Part shown: positions 35,632 to 46,859 of the stretch, in pieces
Layout of the letters: the number at the start of each line of letters is the position of its first letter
Numbering within the stretch: position 1 is the stretch's first letter
Source of the DNA: Aplidium turbinatum
Lineage: Eukaryota > Chordata > Ascidiacea > Aplousobranchia > Polyclinidae
Direction of reading: 5' to 3'
DNA length: 64,000 bases
Assembly (NCBI GenBank): GCA_918807975.1
Contig: OU964934.1
Location: forward strand, 18,414,001 to 18,478,000
The notes under the pieces: model-generated
Told to the model about the DNA's origin: nothing
Seen by the model: only the letters and a program-made list of their open reading frames with translations
Databases searched by the model: none
Made by a program: the position numbers and the translations under genes

Positions 35632-38600
35632 CTGCCAAACAAAGGGAAGTGCACGAACAATTTGTTCAGCGATGTTGCAAGCTGCTTACAAGTTACGATA
35701 AAAAAAAATACAAAAAACAGCGATGAAAACCATGAAAATTACATGGAACTTGGCAAACATTTTAAAGTTGCAAATTTGTTACCCTAAAAATTTAATAAAA
35801 TTTTTCGAAGGACTTAGATACCAGTATAGAAAGAGGTACTATCCCAGATAAAAAAATTCTTTATTTCTACATTGATTCAACGTCTGGTTTGCAGACGTTG
35901 AATCCATGTAAAAATAAAAAAATTTGCTATCTGAGATGCTTACCGAGGCAGCTAGCAACAGAAAAATAAAACGCCATAGAAGGAAAATACGAAATTTTTA
36001 AACAAAAATACTCATTGGAATTGCTTTCCAGTAAAAAGTAGAAAAATTCATACCGATATGCTAAGCCTGTGGATAACTATTTTAGCCACTGGAGGAATGG
36101 GACTACCAGCCTCATCAAAGAATGGGGATTCGGGGTGATCAGACGACGTCAGTGGTCGAATTTTTTCATGAGGATTGGTTGGAGAGTTGGGAGACATGTA
36201 GGAGACCCCATTGTCAGTTCCAGCGTCCCAAGGGGTAAGGTTGTACCTATGAAATTAACAAAGTAGAATTTTACTATATCATCAACAAACAGACCGAAAT
36301 ACTTACTTTATTTTTTTTTAAATACTTAAAAATTTAATTTTCAAACGCGGGTGTATCTGTTGCTGCAATGCACTTTTTTGATGCATTTAGAAAGAAGTAA
36401 CATTGCTGAAATAAAACCGATTGATAAAAATTTTATAACGTTGTACTGCTTAAATTTTCAACACAATAATTTAACAAAAAAGCCCAAAACGAAAAAAACA
36501 TAATGTTTTCAAGATTTTCAAAAAACTTTATTGTGAATGACAACGCAAAATAACAAAAAACCAAAAACGTGAAACGATATTATGTCAAAACATGAGTTTA
36601 AACAATCGATTGTTAAAAAACACTGTAGCTATTTTAAACTCTGCCAACAAATCAACTTTTTGCGTTGATTTAACGCTTTAAAACGTCAAACCAATGATTG
36701 AACTGCTGGCTGGTGTTGTGAATTTTTCTCACGTTTTTGTCCCAACCCATCCACACGCTTCGGTGCACATCGATTCCTTTGACAGGCCCACGTTCCAGTC
36801 GGGGCTCGGACCCAGCATGGTGACTAGTGACACCAAGTGTCGATTGGAGTCGACATTGAATTCATCGAAAGGAGCTTCTCGTCTAACCAAAAATGAAATT
36901 AAATTAAATTTGTTTCTCTTTGTCGACATACAACAGCAAATGATGAAGTTAAAATAGAATACGGGAACAAAACCAACAAAGAAAAATGGAGCTTGAAAAC
37001 AGAGCATCGGTTGGAGTGTGTGTAATAGGTCTAGTCCTGATATGAAGACAATGCACTGGTTGCAACAATTGGGAGATGTTGCCTGAATTGCTGCCTCATA
37101 AGCAAGAAAAAGACGAATATGTCTAGATACAACTTTTAAGGGTCACACCACAAATATTTTTAATGCTTAGACAAAGCTGAGAGCTACAAAATAACATTTT
37201 TTAGTATACGAATTTCCTTGGTGAAATGGAAAACAACGTCATAACATTGGTCAACAGTAGGGCGTTCTTTTAAGGCTAGACTGTCTGTAGTGTATAAGGT
37301 GGAGTGCTTTACCACATATTAGCGAGCATATCGGCTGCATAGCCGAGTGGCGAGAGTCCTGGTACGCACTCAAAAGGGGGTCAGTTTGCCACCGCTCAAA
37401 AGCATGAGGCTGTGTTTTTGACAGGGCACTTAAAGACATGTCTGAATGTGGACACGGTTGTTTTCTTTGCCTTCCCGTCCATTTAATCTAAACAATCAAC
37501 CACTATGTGCAAGCCTAGTTACAGTGGTGTACTCTTGAGGGCATTGAGGTATGCCCTCCAGCGTACACCAACAATTCACAATATTGCTTTATTTTAAGCA
37601 AAAATCCATAGCTCAATCCCTCCCCTGCGCACGCCACTGCCTGAATACGACCAAAAAGCAAACATGAGGTGGCCTCGTTCAACGGTTTATAAGTGTGGGC
37701 ATAAAATACAAGGCCAGGTGTTTAAAATAACGATTTCAGACAGAATAGTTGTTGTATTTATAAAATCCATTTTCTCCACGAATATGATTGACACCATAAA
37801 CTTGTTGGTACAGGCACAAGACACACTCACAAGTTGCGTGGTTGGTGTGCGGGCCACTGTGCCTTCGTCTTGATTACCGACATGACCTCACTATCGCTCT
37901 GAGAACGAATTTCGTTTTCAAGGTTACCGGGCCAGCCCCATTCGGCCACTTTTTGGACCCCTTCGCTCGCGTAGCCCCCGTATTCCCAAATAACATATCC
38001 TGGAGAATGAGACGCTCCGATGATGTTTGACCAATGGGTTGAAAATGCTGCAATAGATACACAGGTCGTTTTATTGCCACAGCAATGTTAGAGAGCTTGC
38101 TTTGTTGCGTTAAACACAAAGCAGACTGAGTAAGCCCTGCAAGCAATATTGGTGTTCAACCTAGTTAGCAACCAGTTCGCTTTGACAAGAATTAGCCACG
38201 TCTGGCAATCTTGCGCGGTGGTTATATTAAGTCAACTCAAAAACGTTGGCCAGGAACCGGTTCTACTAACTTTTTATTAATAGGAAGAGATTCGCGCAAA
38301 CAGGTGCAAATCGATCGAATCCTACCACTGCATGCGGGGTTTCTCATAAATCACCTTCCTCGTACGCTCAGTCGATTTCAAATTTCAGTTACCTCAAAAA
38401 TCATTACTTTTCCGCTTACTACTGCTTACTTTGCATTACTTATCTTCTACACCAGTAGTTTTCAACCTTTAAAACAACAGTACGCACTTTTTCATTTCGC
38501 AAAATTTTCATAGCGTAACTTCTTTCAGCTCAGCCATGTTTAGTTCAATGTCATGTTTTATTGCATCCAGTCCTGGTTTGTGGCTCAAGATTATAAAGAA

Positions 38601-41040
38601 AGAAAAACGTACGCGCAGCTTGTGCTTATCAATAATTTCACGAAAAGACCTAACTTATTAGTAGTCAATTTCACAAATGGCGCTTTTCAAAACCTATTAC
38701 TGAGTGCGCGGATTAAAAATCTTATTAAAATGATTGATTAATTTCTTACGAAGTAGATGATGGTTTTCGACCCTCAAAATCTTTCTGACCTACTTTACCT
38801 GGGTAATCTTTCGGGTGAGACGTGGGCGACCACAAACCGTAAAACGTCATCCGGTAGGTGGCGCCACCGCACGCGCAACAGGGGCTTGGGGCGCTGGTGG
38901 GCGTTGTGGCGTTGCGACTGCAGATGAACAGAGACAATCGGTCGTCGTCTTTGAACCAAATCATTCCTGCAGTAAAATTATTTATTTTTTAAAGTAGTTT
39001 CATAGTGGAACGGTATTAAATATTTGACGTATTTACTGGTGTTTCTACTCACTGGGTTTACAGTGAACAGAATGGGGTACAATTATACAGGAAATTCATG
39101 ATATATATAAAAAATCGGGAAGGTTTATTATAACTGAATGATTTCTTTACCTTTTTCAACGCTTAAAATCTTTTGGACCCAGTTCGGTCTCTATTTTGTT
39201 TTAGTTCAAATGGTTTCTTTTATAGCTTTCCATTTAATGGAGGGAACAAACTATGAGTAGGCTGCTATTGAATTAAATGCCTGGTGAACAACCACATTCA
39301 GTTTTTTGTATTGAATATTATGTATCACATGAACTATTATTGAAGAGGCGCAGTTAACAGAGGCACAGTTAACAGAGGAACATAATTAACAAAAAAACAA
39401 TTAATAGAGGAACAATTAACAGGGGCACAGTTAACAGGGGCACAGTTAATCATCCTCTCCCTTGTGGCAAATAAATGTAAAACATGCTCAATATTTGACA
39501 CATGTTGCGTCACAACTACGTCACTTGCATCAACAGAGCTCATTCAGCGATATTCTTCCCTAAGAACATTTGGCAAGACTTTTGCCAGGTACTGGCAAAT
39601 AGTCTAATGATCAATAAACTTCAACAGGATCTTGTTGACTCAGATGCGTAACGATCGCCAACAGAAAGACAAGAATACCGTTCCAATTTTACCAATCTTG
39701 TTTTTAAAAATAACAAAAACAAACAATAATATTGTTGATTATTACTTTGGAACTTGCCAACCTTTTTGAATCGCGCTGGCGCTGATGGTAATACATCCGC
39801 TAGACGGCGCCCTCCACCGAGCCTGAACACGCGTCTTCTTTCCAGCAATTTTGTGAGTGACGACATTGGCGCATGACGTCATTGCTTGTGACGTGTGAGA
39901 GTTCGCAGGCTGAAGTGCAGAATTGAAAACGAAAAAAAGAAAACAATAATAAACAATTAACAAACAATTCCTTTTGATTTCAACTCGATGAAAAGTTTTG
40001 CGAAGGTAGGCAGTGTCTTGAAACGATAGTGTAGTAGGAAGTCAAACAAAGCAACGCGTGATTGTATAAAGTGAAGCAAATCACTTCACCATCCATTTAA
40101 AAACTTTTGCAACTTATTTCACCTCAAAACGATTATCAATTTTTATTCTATTTGAATAAGACGCTTTAGTTCAGTTTTACTCAGGGCTGTTAAGATAATT
40201 TAGGTCTGGTACCAGCGACATCCTCGGCCTCTAAAATCAAGACGCTTCTACGAAAAACACACTACATCCAAAGAATACCCTACGCGGTAGTTTCTGCATT
40301 CTCGGACCCCTAGAAAAGGTCACGCAGCCTAAAAATCATCTCAGGCCAGAGTCCAAACGTACCCACTGGAACCCTGTTAACGATACTAGTTTAGCTTATT
40401 TGTCATTGCTTACCAACAGGGAATGCAGTACCTGGCATATCACAATAGAGTTTGAAATCAACTGCTCTTTATTAAACGTAGGCTGCACTCATCAACTCTG
40501 ATACAACATCACTTCATAGATAAGCCGATTTTGTGTCTTATTTTGTGATTAGTATGTGTCTTACCGTGAATTCTCCAGCAGGGCTATTGTCGTCCGTCAC
40601 AGATCGGATTGCAAATCCCCGAAATATAACAGGAAGCGAGCTTTGAAGGGTCACTGGTTGAAAAACAAAATTATGAAACAAATTAAGATTTAAAAATGTT
40701 AAGCGTGAATTTAAAAATTTTGAAATATGTTAATTTAAATCTAAAAATAAACTGACGCCAAACATGACGAACCTGTGTATTCCTGTAACGGTTCGTAGGT
40801 TTTTGGTTCACCCTCAATTTTGAGCCTAAATCCATTATCTCCGCTTCTTGGTGAAGGAAAGTGTCGAGAGGGCAAATCTCCAGCACAGTTAAAGCGATCA
40901 CGCCGAGATGGCAGTCTTCTTTGGCCGCGCGGTGGGACGCAGTTTATCAAAGATAATTGTGACGTAAGAATGTGAAACCACAGAAGTAAAAGGACATGAG
41001 TGGATGTAGGAAAGCACTTTGACGTTTGCAGTTTAATCAT
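22427..41040 (-). CDS. SPON1: F-spondin (spondin-1), complete, 16 exons, eight TSR domains
   Basis: Exons in transcript order: 40773-41040, 40565-40653, 39762-39909, 38799-38966, 37831-38047, 36733-36882, 36054-36246, 35482-35631, 34829-34955, 34429-34539, 29880-30068, 29450-29716, 28902-29045, 27539-27722, 26847-26932, 22427-22593. They total 2658 nt (885 residues), all GT-AG with matching phases. A signal peptide (hydrophobic VLLLLWFHILTSQL) is followed by a Reeler domain, a Spondin_N domain (CCACGGATYRMTFYGLW and MLGPSPDWNVGLSKESMC are near-identical to vertebrate F-spondin) and eight thrombospondin type-1 repeats ending CRCT and a stop. The protein is secreted into the matrix; vertebrate orthologues guide axons and bind matrix and lipoprotein receptors. 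Vertebrate SPON1 has six TSRs, so two extra are present here. Introns 10 and 15 hold large hAT insertions. Confidence 0.93.
23559..26368. mobile_element. hAT-type element, 2810 bp, in F-spondin intron 15
   Basis: The left end CAGGGCCTCCAAGAGCCC and the right end CTCTTGTGGGCCCTG are inverted. Exact 8-bp duplications GCGGTAGA lie at 23551-23558 and 26369-26376. CCGGGCCCCGGTGCA occurs inside both ends in the same orientation. No transposase domain is recognisable; the right third is a tandem array (25828-26310). Confidence 0.88.
25828..26310. repeat. Degenerate tandem array, about 150-160 bp unit, four copies
   Basis: The landmark AACATTTTGTCGGGCCCCC recurs at about 25832, 25978, 26142 and 26300. 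Each is followed by AAATTGAAAATTCTGTAG-like and CAATATTTTATGCAAAATC-like blocks. The array lies within the hAT element and is probably subterminal repeat expansion. Confidence 0.8.
28400..28545 (-). pseudogene. LINE 3' coding end
   Basis: The minus strand reads DPQPQHILHECPISRSPSGI, then IGIRKLDPTTVSWLHDEALP and I-stop, matching the H-x-L-x-ECP ... WL terminus of many non-LTR ORF2 proteins. A GA-rich run (28388-28400) follows. It lies in F-spondin intron 13 and is 5' truncated. Confidence 0.55.
30544..34301. mobile_element. Large hAT-type element, 3758 bp, in F-spondin intron 10
   Basis: The ends CAGTGCCGGTCTT and AAGACCGGCACTG form a perfect inverted repeat. A 7-bp direct repeat TGGTAAT flanks it on both sides (30537-30543, 34302-34308). 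GGGCCCGCAA-type words sit inside both ends. Tandem-like AAGGGGCCCGGATTTT / AACGCCATGTA blocks occupy 30930-31290. No intact transposase is visible. It contains the nested element at 33337-34228. Confidence 0.82.
33337..34228. mobile_element. Nested hAT-type MITE, 892 bp
   Basis: The ends CAGTAGCGTAGCC and TATACGTTACTG are inverted, with an exact 8-bp duplication AATTGGAT at 33329-33336 and 34229-34236. It has a C-rich run near the left end (33371-33387) and GGAGGCCCCCCAGACCCCCC near the right, a common pairing in 'CAGTGGCGTA' elements. It is inserted in the larger hAT element and therefore younger than it. Confidence 0.88.
35843..35938. repeat. Full palindromic element copy in F-spondin intron 7
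   Basis: The left arm CCCAGATAAAAAAATTC...ACATTGATTCAACGTCTGG and right arm GCAGACGTTGAATCCATG...TTTGCTATCTGAG are near-perfect inverted copies around TTT. It lies between exons 36054-36246 and 35482-35631, about 115 bp from the former. Confidence 0.8.
36054..38966 (-). CDS. SPON1: F-spondin Spondin_N domain (exons 4-7)
   Basis: Exon 4 has CCACGGATYRMTFYGLW...HPKDYP, exon 5 FSTHWSNIIGASHSPGYVIW and EYGGYASEGVQKVAEWG, exon 6 FNVDSNRHLVSLVTMLGPSP and DWNVGLSKESMCTEACGW, and exon 7 NLTPWDAGTDNGVSYMSPNS and KIRPLTSSDHPESPFFD. The GPSPDWNVGL block is the family signature of the integrin-I-like Spondin_N fold. Conservation is strongest here, suggesting this part is under the tightest constraint. 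Confidence 0.95.
37262..37440 (+). repeat. tRNA-derived SINE, family 2, copy 1
   Basis: The tRNA-like head CGGCTGCATAGCCGAGTGG (A box) is followed by a decayed B-box region and a tail AGGCTGTGTTTTTGACAGGG then CACTTAAAGACATGTC, shared in layout with 46893-46982 and 47107-47230. It lies upstream of the exon at 36733-36882, in intron 5. Confidence 0.55.
37522..37639. mobile_element. Short hAT-like MITE, 118 bp
   Basis: The left CAGTGGTGTACTC and right TGCGCACGCCACTG ends are inverted, with GAGGGCATTGAGG / CAATCCCTCCC as a second imperfect pair. Flanking octamers match only 5 of 8, so the assignment is weaker than for the other MITEs here. Confidence 0.5.
39762..41040 (-). CDS. SPON1: F-spondin signal peptide and Reeler domain (exons 1-3)
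   Basis: Exon 1 starts at the only in-frame ATG before a hydrophobic core of about 15 residues. It continues with FRLKIEGEPKTYEPLQEYT, the first strand pair of the Reeler domain. Exon 2 carries VTLQSSLPVIFRGFAIRSV and exon 3 TRVQARWRAPSSGCITISAS, which match the vertebrate order F-RGF ... W-AP-SGC. The Reeler domain lies at about residues 35-168. Confidence 0.9.
40189..40377. repeat. Dispersed repeat R2, copy 1 (CAGGGCTGTTAAG)
   Basis: The core ACACTACATCCAAAGAATAC, CGGTAGTTTCTGCATTCTCG and GACCCCTAGAAAAGGTCACGC recurs in degenerate form at 45540-45715 (ACGCACTACATCCAGAGAAT, TTCTTTAAGTTCCCGGGC) and 60860-60990. The ends CAGGG...ACCCTG suggest an hAT MITE, but no duplication is readable. Confidence 0.55.
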
Positions 41041-41159
41041 TGCAGTTTTTTTATGCTGTTGCCTTGTTTCAAAATGTCCAGCGACAGAATGTTTCTTGTC
41101 ACAAGAAACAAAGAAGATTTGAGGATGCCTTGATCATTCGATGATAGATGGCTTCAATA

Positions 41160-41182
41160 TGACGTCATCGAATATGACGTCA
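41160..41182. promoter_or_regulatory. Two CRE/ATF palindromes upstream of F-spondin
   Basis: TGACGTCA occurs at 41160-41167 and again at 41175-41182, 120-142 bp before the F-spondin start codon and spaced 15 bp apart. TGACGTCA is the canonical CREB/ATF full site. That these act as promoter elements is inferred from position and duplication; the transcription start is unknown. Confidence 0.5.
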
Positions 41183-41286
41183 AGTGGTTTTTCTTCACTT
41201 TGCAAATTATATAAAATTACAAGTTTAAAACCTTGAATGAAATAGAAAAATTAACTAAATTTCAGCCACTGCACTACACCATAGAA

Positions 41287-41337
41287 GACTCTGCAGACGT
41301 TGAATCAATGTAAAAAACGGTTGATTTGCTGTCTAGA
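41287..41337 (+). repeat. Half copy of the palindromic element
   Basis: CTGCAGACGTTGAATCAATG continues into AAAAAACGGTTGATTTGCTG and TCTAGAT, a nearly consensus right arm. Confidence 0.8.
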
Positions 41338-41621
41338 TATAAACCGAATGTGAGAAAGATGTTGCCAAATTGCACTTGATTTTGACTTGATTCTTTTTAT
41401 TGATCGCAAGATGGAAGTTTAACCACAATTCTTAGAAACATTCTTTGCCAAACGCCCAGCTGGTTACAACATTTTTGTTGAACCATCCAGGCGCCAGGGT
41501 TGACAAGTGCCAAGCCGAAATATGGAAACCAATTGCTCAGTCCAAACACGCCGAGGTTGTCAAATCACTGTAGTAGTCAGCACTTATTATTACAAAAGTC
41601 CAAATGGTCCAAACCCAACAT

Positions 41622-42139
41622 CAGAGATGTACGTATACGCCGCAAAAAATCCGCCGCATACTTGCGGCGTAGACTTTTTGTTTACGCTAACGTTTGCGGC
41701 CACATTTTTTTGGATAGTTTGCGCTTGAGGCTACGCCGTAAAGTTTTCGCGGTTTTTTAGCGCATAGCGTCAACGCATACTTTTCAATGTATTTTTTTTG
41801 CTATAACACGCCAATACCTTCCAGCGCTGCAGTTGAAAGAATGTTTTCAATGGGCAAAGACATATTGAAACTAAAACACAGCAAAATGTCAGATGAACAC
41901 TTTCAGATGCTTGTGTTTCTTCGTGGAAATTCAAAATAAAACTTGTTTGTTTCGAGTGGTTTATACCGTGTGAATGTTTGGCACCTAGTAAACAAAATTA
42001 GTTTACGCTAGCGTATGCGCTGACGCTGACGCCGCCAACTTTTTTTACAAGTTACGTTGACGCATACGGCGTATGGTTTTTCGAACGTTTGCGTTTACGC
42101 TGACGGCGTCAATATTTTTTGTATGCGCGTACATCACTG
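41622..42139 (+). mobile_element. hAT MITE with transposase C-terminal remnant, 518 bp
   Basis: The ends CAGAGATGTACG and CGTACATCACTG are inverted. Exact 8-bp duplications CCCAACAT lie at 41614-41621 and 42140-42147. Subterminal zones are dense in TACGCCGCA / GCGTATGCG words. The centre (about 41822-41937, plus strand) encodes SAAVERMFSMGKDILKLKHS and DEHFQMLVFLRGNSK, the hAT C-terminal dimerisation motif, so it descends directly from an autonomous hAT by internal deletion. Confidence 0.92.
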
Positions 42140-42290
42140 CCCAACATCCAAATTGCCATTTTGATTTGCTAAAGTCATCTTAGCTTGAACTTCGAGAAGA
42201 GAGTATCTGATTATTCTTGAAACGTCGTTCGCTGCTTGCTGTCTAAGGTAAACTTTATTCTTTATTGTACTACACGTGCATCATCTTCAC

Positions 42291-42465
42291 CAAGGCTTCT
42301 CAGACTTTCTTATTGTGCGACCCCATTAAAAAAGGAATTTTTATGCGACCCATTGGGGGGCACTGGGCAGTTTACAATACAAACTATCCACTGTAGGCTC
42401 ACTTTTCAACTTGTTTTAAATTTGCGACCCCGTTTGAGGCCGTGACCCACAGTTTGGGAAGTCCT
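42291..42465. mobile_element. hAT-like MITE, 175 bp ('GGCTTCTCAGACTTT' type)
   Basis: The left CAAGGCTTCTCAGACTTTC and right CAGTTTGGGAAGTCCTG ends are inverted with mismatches, and TGCGACCCCAT / GCGACCCCGTTTGAGG pairs lie inside. This resembles Charlie-like 'TTCTCAAACTTT' elements. A target duplication is not clear. Confidence 0.6.
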
Positions 42466-42559
42466 GCTCTACAACAAACACAATAAAAAAACTTTTCCCA
42501 CTCTTTTCTGTCTGTCACAACCTAGGTTCACCTACCAAACAAGAATTAGTAAATCTGTC

Positions 42560-42801
42560 TGTTTTACATCGATTCACAACCTGCATACGTTGAATCAATG
42601 TAAGCAAGAGCTGATTTGTAAATTGAGGAGAGTTTCTTGGCAGAAAACAAATGAAAACAAACCGCTTCGTCATTTGTTCAAAACGTGTTAAAAATATTTA
42701 ATAATTGTCTTTTCTTCGGTTTCAAAGAAGAAGAAAAATTGTCCCAGCAATGAAACGCGTTTTAACTTCGCCATTTTTGCATTGATTCAACGTCTGCAGT
42801 C
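42560..42801. repeat. Two palindromic element copies close together
   Basis: A nearly full copy at about 42560-42625 (TTTTACATCGATTCACAACC and CATACGTTGAATCAATGTAA) and a left-arm copy at 42777-42801 (GCATTGATTCAACGTCTGCAG) lie about 150 bp apart. Confidence 0.7.
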
Positions 42802-44141
42802 CGATTTTGCTGCCTGTGGTGATACTGATATTAATGAATTTTCATTGGGATTGAATGAAACTAAAATATTTTTGGAAATTTCAAAATAAAAATTAAGCTT
42901 TTTTCTCAGTCTATATACGAGCAGCAGCGATTTTAGTCTAACTGTGGTATTACGTTTAATTTTAATAACTTTGGTTTTACGTTTCACATTTTTACGTTGA
43001 GTGAACGTCTATAATTGTCTAATGTTTGCACGAAACGTATCTTTACTTGGCAAACATGCCACATATGCATAAAGCTAAAGCTTTAACTAGCCAGCAATAT
43101 TTGCTCAATTTACTCTGAGAGAAAGCGATTTTTCAAGACAACAACAAACACAACCACTCAGTACAAAGCTAATATTTGCCTCCGTTCAACGCTATCCATA
43201 CGTTAAACCAACATAAGTCGACGTTTGCTGTTATGACAAATTGGAACTCAACGAAAGCTCTCTGTAATTGATTCCTCGCGTGCGATGATCAACTGAGTCT
43301 ATGTGAGGTCACAATAATAACCCGGTGTAAGTCGAAAACATTGTTTTTGTCATAACAACAAGCTGATGACAATTGCTTGACATAAATCGCTTTTAATCGT
43401 TCAGCTCAGAAGCATCTGATTAAAAAGACAATTTTTCTGAATGCGGAATCAATGACATAGTAAGTGACTAGACATTAATAATTAAGTTTCAACACTGAAC
43501 AAAGCTGAAAAACCAGTTGCCACGTTGTGTTACAGGAATTATATTCTTGCCGCACAATAGCAAAGAAGTAGTATTCCAGTTTCTACATTTATTTTTCCAT
43601 AAACGTTCGTCTCAACGCTTTAAGTCAGCTACTCCTTTACACACAGCTCAAATCAAATATTTTTCAAAATACCAAATCAGCAAGAAACCTTTCTTCCAAC
43701 TTTAAAATATTACTCAATTTGTTCCGGCTCTAATAAGTCCACTTCATGTGATGGGTGTTGCCTTTCCACTTTGTCATTGGTTTTACACTTATCTGTGATG
43801 AAGATGGTGGATTTAAATTATCGTTTATTGATACATATTATCGTCTGCTCTGCTGTTTGCATTTGATCAAAATATCGGATACAAATTTCTCGAGAATCAC
43901 CTAGATTCCTAGAAAGAAACTCTGCTAAGCTTTGTCTGAAAAGTTAAACTTTGCATGTTAGAAGTGAATAAAATCAGCCAAGTTCGGAAACTTGTGTAAT
44001 TCATTAATAAAGGTTTCACCACCGCAAATGTGGCTTCTTCAGTGCTTTGCGTACCGGTTCTGACTTCGATGTAGGCCTAGCTTTCATATCCCAACATGTT
44101 AACATCAGTGAAGTGAATCCTTAATTCTTGATCAACGAACA

Positions 44142-44330
44142 ACCCAGACAGCAAATGACGGATTTTGCTGCCTGAAAAAGCCTTTCAAATATGTGCAGTC
44201 TGATGGTCGGTTTATCTTTTTCTTCAACTGTGCTAAGTGAACTGCATCCAGCCTACAACTCAACCAGTAACATCAGCCGTTATTCACATTGATTCAACGT
44301 CTGCAGACGTTTAATTAATGCAAAGCAGCA
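44142..44330. repeat. Two further palindromic element copies
   Basis: 44145-44180 retains only outer ends (CCAGACAGCAAATGA and TTTTGCTGCCTGA). 44270-44330 retains the centre (ACATTGATTCAACGTCTGCA then GACGTTTAATTAATGC). Confidence 0.65.
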
Positions 44331-45029
44331 GAAAACGCAACGTGAAAGTCGTTACGGTCAGGCAAGTTGGGAGGTAAACTTGTGTTGCTGCTAAATTTGT
44401 TCTTGTTTTGACAAAAAGAAGAACAAATGTCAAGACAATGTCTGGTTCTTGTTAAACAGCAGTTGACTCTTCAATAGTTACAATTCCACTTGTGACGGCA
44501 TAAGTGCTGACAGACAATTAGAAAAGCCTGTCAAGTGCTATCTGGTTTAGCTGAAGACAGTTTTTCTTTCTGAAAGATTTGTAAGCTTAGTTTGTAGTTG
44601 CAGAGATAATGGAACTAATTTAGGCTTCTTACGTAGATTCAACATTTAGAAACGATGAACTGATGCAAAAAGCTACCAGCCTGAACTTGGGACTCCTGAA
44701 AAAAGTATTGTAGTCTGAAGGACTTTGCTCTTCTGGGCCACATCGAAATAGGCTTTTGCCTGAGGATGGGTTTCTTTTATGTCCGGTTTTTCTCCATCCT
44801 ATTATTATTATGATGACTGCTCATCCACATCAATATTGGAACTGACAAATGCAATCCACAACACTTTTCATTAGACTGTCATTCATTACTACATGTGTGC
44901 TTCTCTTTGTTTTTGCTTTATTTTTTACTGTTTGTTTTTTGGGTTTTGTGGCTGTGCTAACTACAGACATATAGCCTACAACATGATTTACTATTCAGGC
45001 ACGTTTTAAATCTTTCAATGTTTTGCCAC

Positions 45030-45152
45030 CTTTTCCCGTTCATTAGCGTGCAGGTAGGCCTAAATCGATTTTTGTAGTTAGTATCTTTGTTGTCCCGGAT
45101 GCGTTAATGACAAAAAATAAAATGAATGAATGAATGATAAATGAAACCACAA
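45030..45152 (+). repeat. LINE-type 3' tail with (AATG)n
   Basis: TTGTCCCGGATGCGTTAATG is followed by ACAAAAAATAA and an (AATG)n run ending near 45148, the usual structure of a non-LTR 3' terminus. About 300 bp of upstream T-rich sequence may belong to it but shows no coding. Confidence 0.5.
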
Positions 45153-45539
45153 AAACTCAACTCTAAACTTTTGCTCAAAGGCAACAATTCGAATCTACAA
45201 TTTCACTGCCACCTGCTAACCCATTAGCGCATGCATGAAATCACATTCTGCTGCATTTGCAAGTAAAGTATGCAATAGTATCTGGTACTTTGCTTATTAC
45301 TTGCTAAAATACATTGCAACTGAAGCGGTGTTTCGTTTCAACTGGTCACGATCCACTCAAGAAACGAAACACCACTTTTGAAACTGACCTTTTTAACCCC
45401 AAAACAGTTAGGCTACCGTACCTGTTTGCAGGTAACTTCAAGTTAAATTAATCAACAACGCTTAATAACAAGCGAAAAAAAAGCTGAAGTACTAAACGTG
45501 GCTTGCTGTTTGTTGAGCACTGATCAATCACCATCAGGA

Positions 45540-45715
45540 CTGTTCAGAAATTAATTTGGGCCCTGTTCCAATAAAATCCTTGGGCTCCAAATCAAGACCT
45601 CAGGAAAACGCACTACATCCAGAGAATGCCCGGTGGTTACTTCTTTAAGTTCCCGGGCTTCTTGGAAAGGTAATTGCCCCCTAACACCCCCTGTCAACGC
45701 TGCTGATCACTAACA
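45540..45715. repeat. Dispersed repeat R2, copy 2
   Basis: Shares CACTACATCCAGAGAATGCC, TTCTTTAAGTTCCCGGGC and a GAAAGGTAATTGCCCCC ending with 40189-40377 and 60860-60990. Confidence 0.5.
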
Positions 45716-46354
45716 ACCCCTTGAACTTCAAACTCGCCACACAACTTAGATTTAAATTAGCCTCAAACCTGGATCACTCGGCCCTGCAGCGCATTGGTTT
45801 GTACTTCCACATCTCTAGGTGGACTTCTAGCTGCTGCGGGCCACTATCGTGCTCGGGATGTTACTGTAATAACTACAACTCTGTATGGGCTGATTACTAC
45901 CAACAGTGCCGCTACAGATTCATACTAAAACTTTAAAAATTCCAGCAATTTCGATTTTTTTAAATTTAAATAATGAAGAAAGTTGGGATCGCCATGAATG
46001 AACACAGCAGCATCTTTTTCTGTTTGAAATTAGTCTACTCTGTAAAAAAGATGTAGCTACAAAAGTGATGAAGCAAACACATACCACAATCCTCAACCAT
46101 TCCAGACCTGCAATATGCAGGTTATCACATTTTCGTTTTTCAACTGTTGACTACTTTGCACTGGCGATAATTGAAACCACAATACGTTACCAAACTGACA
46201 AAAACTGTATTTATGCATCGTTTCAACCTCTTTAGACGTTTTAAATCGTTTTTGCTTTTCATGTTCTCAACAAGGTTTTTGGAATGTTTTGACTGCACTG
46301 CGCTATTTGTTGAACTGAGGTAACACAAAACGGCATTATCAACTCATAAACCAT

Positions 46355-46478
46355 GCAGGAGACCAATTGTTTTTATATTGATAAAACGTCTTCATCTTCG
46401 TCAACATTTGGTGACGTCGATGTCTGACCGTCAGCAGACGTCGACTTTACCTTAACAAGGACTAATTGGTTGTCTGGA
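46355..46478. repeat. Degenerate full copy of the palindromic element with enlarged centre
   Basis: The left arm ACCAATTGTTTTTATATTGA and right arm GCAGACGTCGACTTTACC...CTAATTGGTTGTCTGG match the family outer arms. About 40 bp (GACGTCGATGTC region) separates them. Confidence 0.5.
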
Positions 46479-46859
46479 ATATCTACTGTCAGATATCTCG
46501 CAGCAGTAAATGCACCTAAGGACTAAGTGGTTTGAAATACAGCCGCTTTAGTTAATGATTTATCTCTAAATACACATCTTGAGTGGTACAGTATACAAGA
46601 TATTGCTATGCCTAATAAAACAGTCATTCTTAAAAATCTAATGCTCACTAGGTAGAAATATCGACTAAAATAATTCATCAATTTATTCCAAGTAAACATG
46701 ATTTTATTTGAAGCTTACTAATATTGGCCATGGCTAGGACCTGACTTGTCACATTCAGCAGACTTTACCAGATTCTGCCAACTTTTGGTAACTGTCTTAA
46801 CCTTCAATAACAATCTAATTGAACGTTCTTTAGCTTTCCCTTTCTCATTTAATAATAAT

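Noticed and set aside
42480-44120. A gene between F-spondin and the phosphatase
   Set aside because: Only short frames without domain signal, splice logic or codon regularity; the stretch holds palindrome copies and otherwise nothing I recognise.
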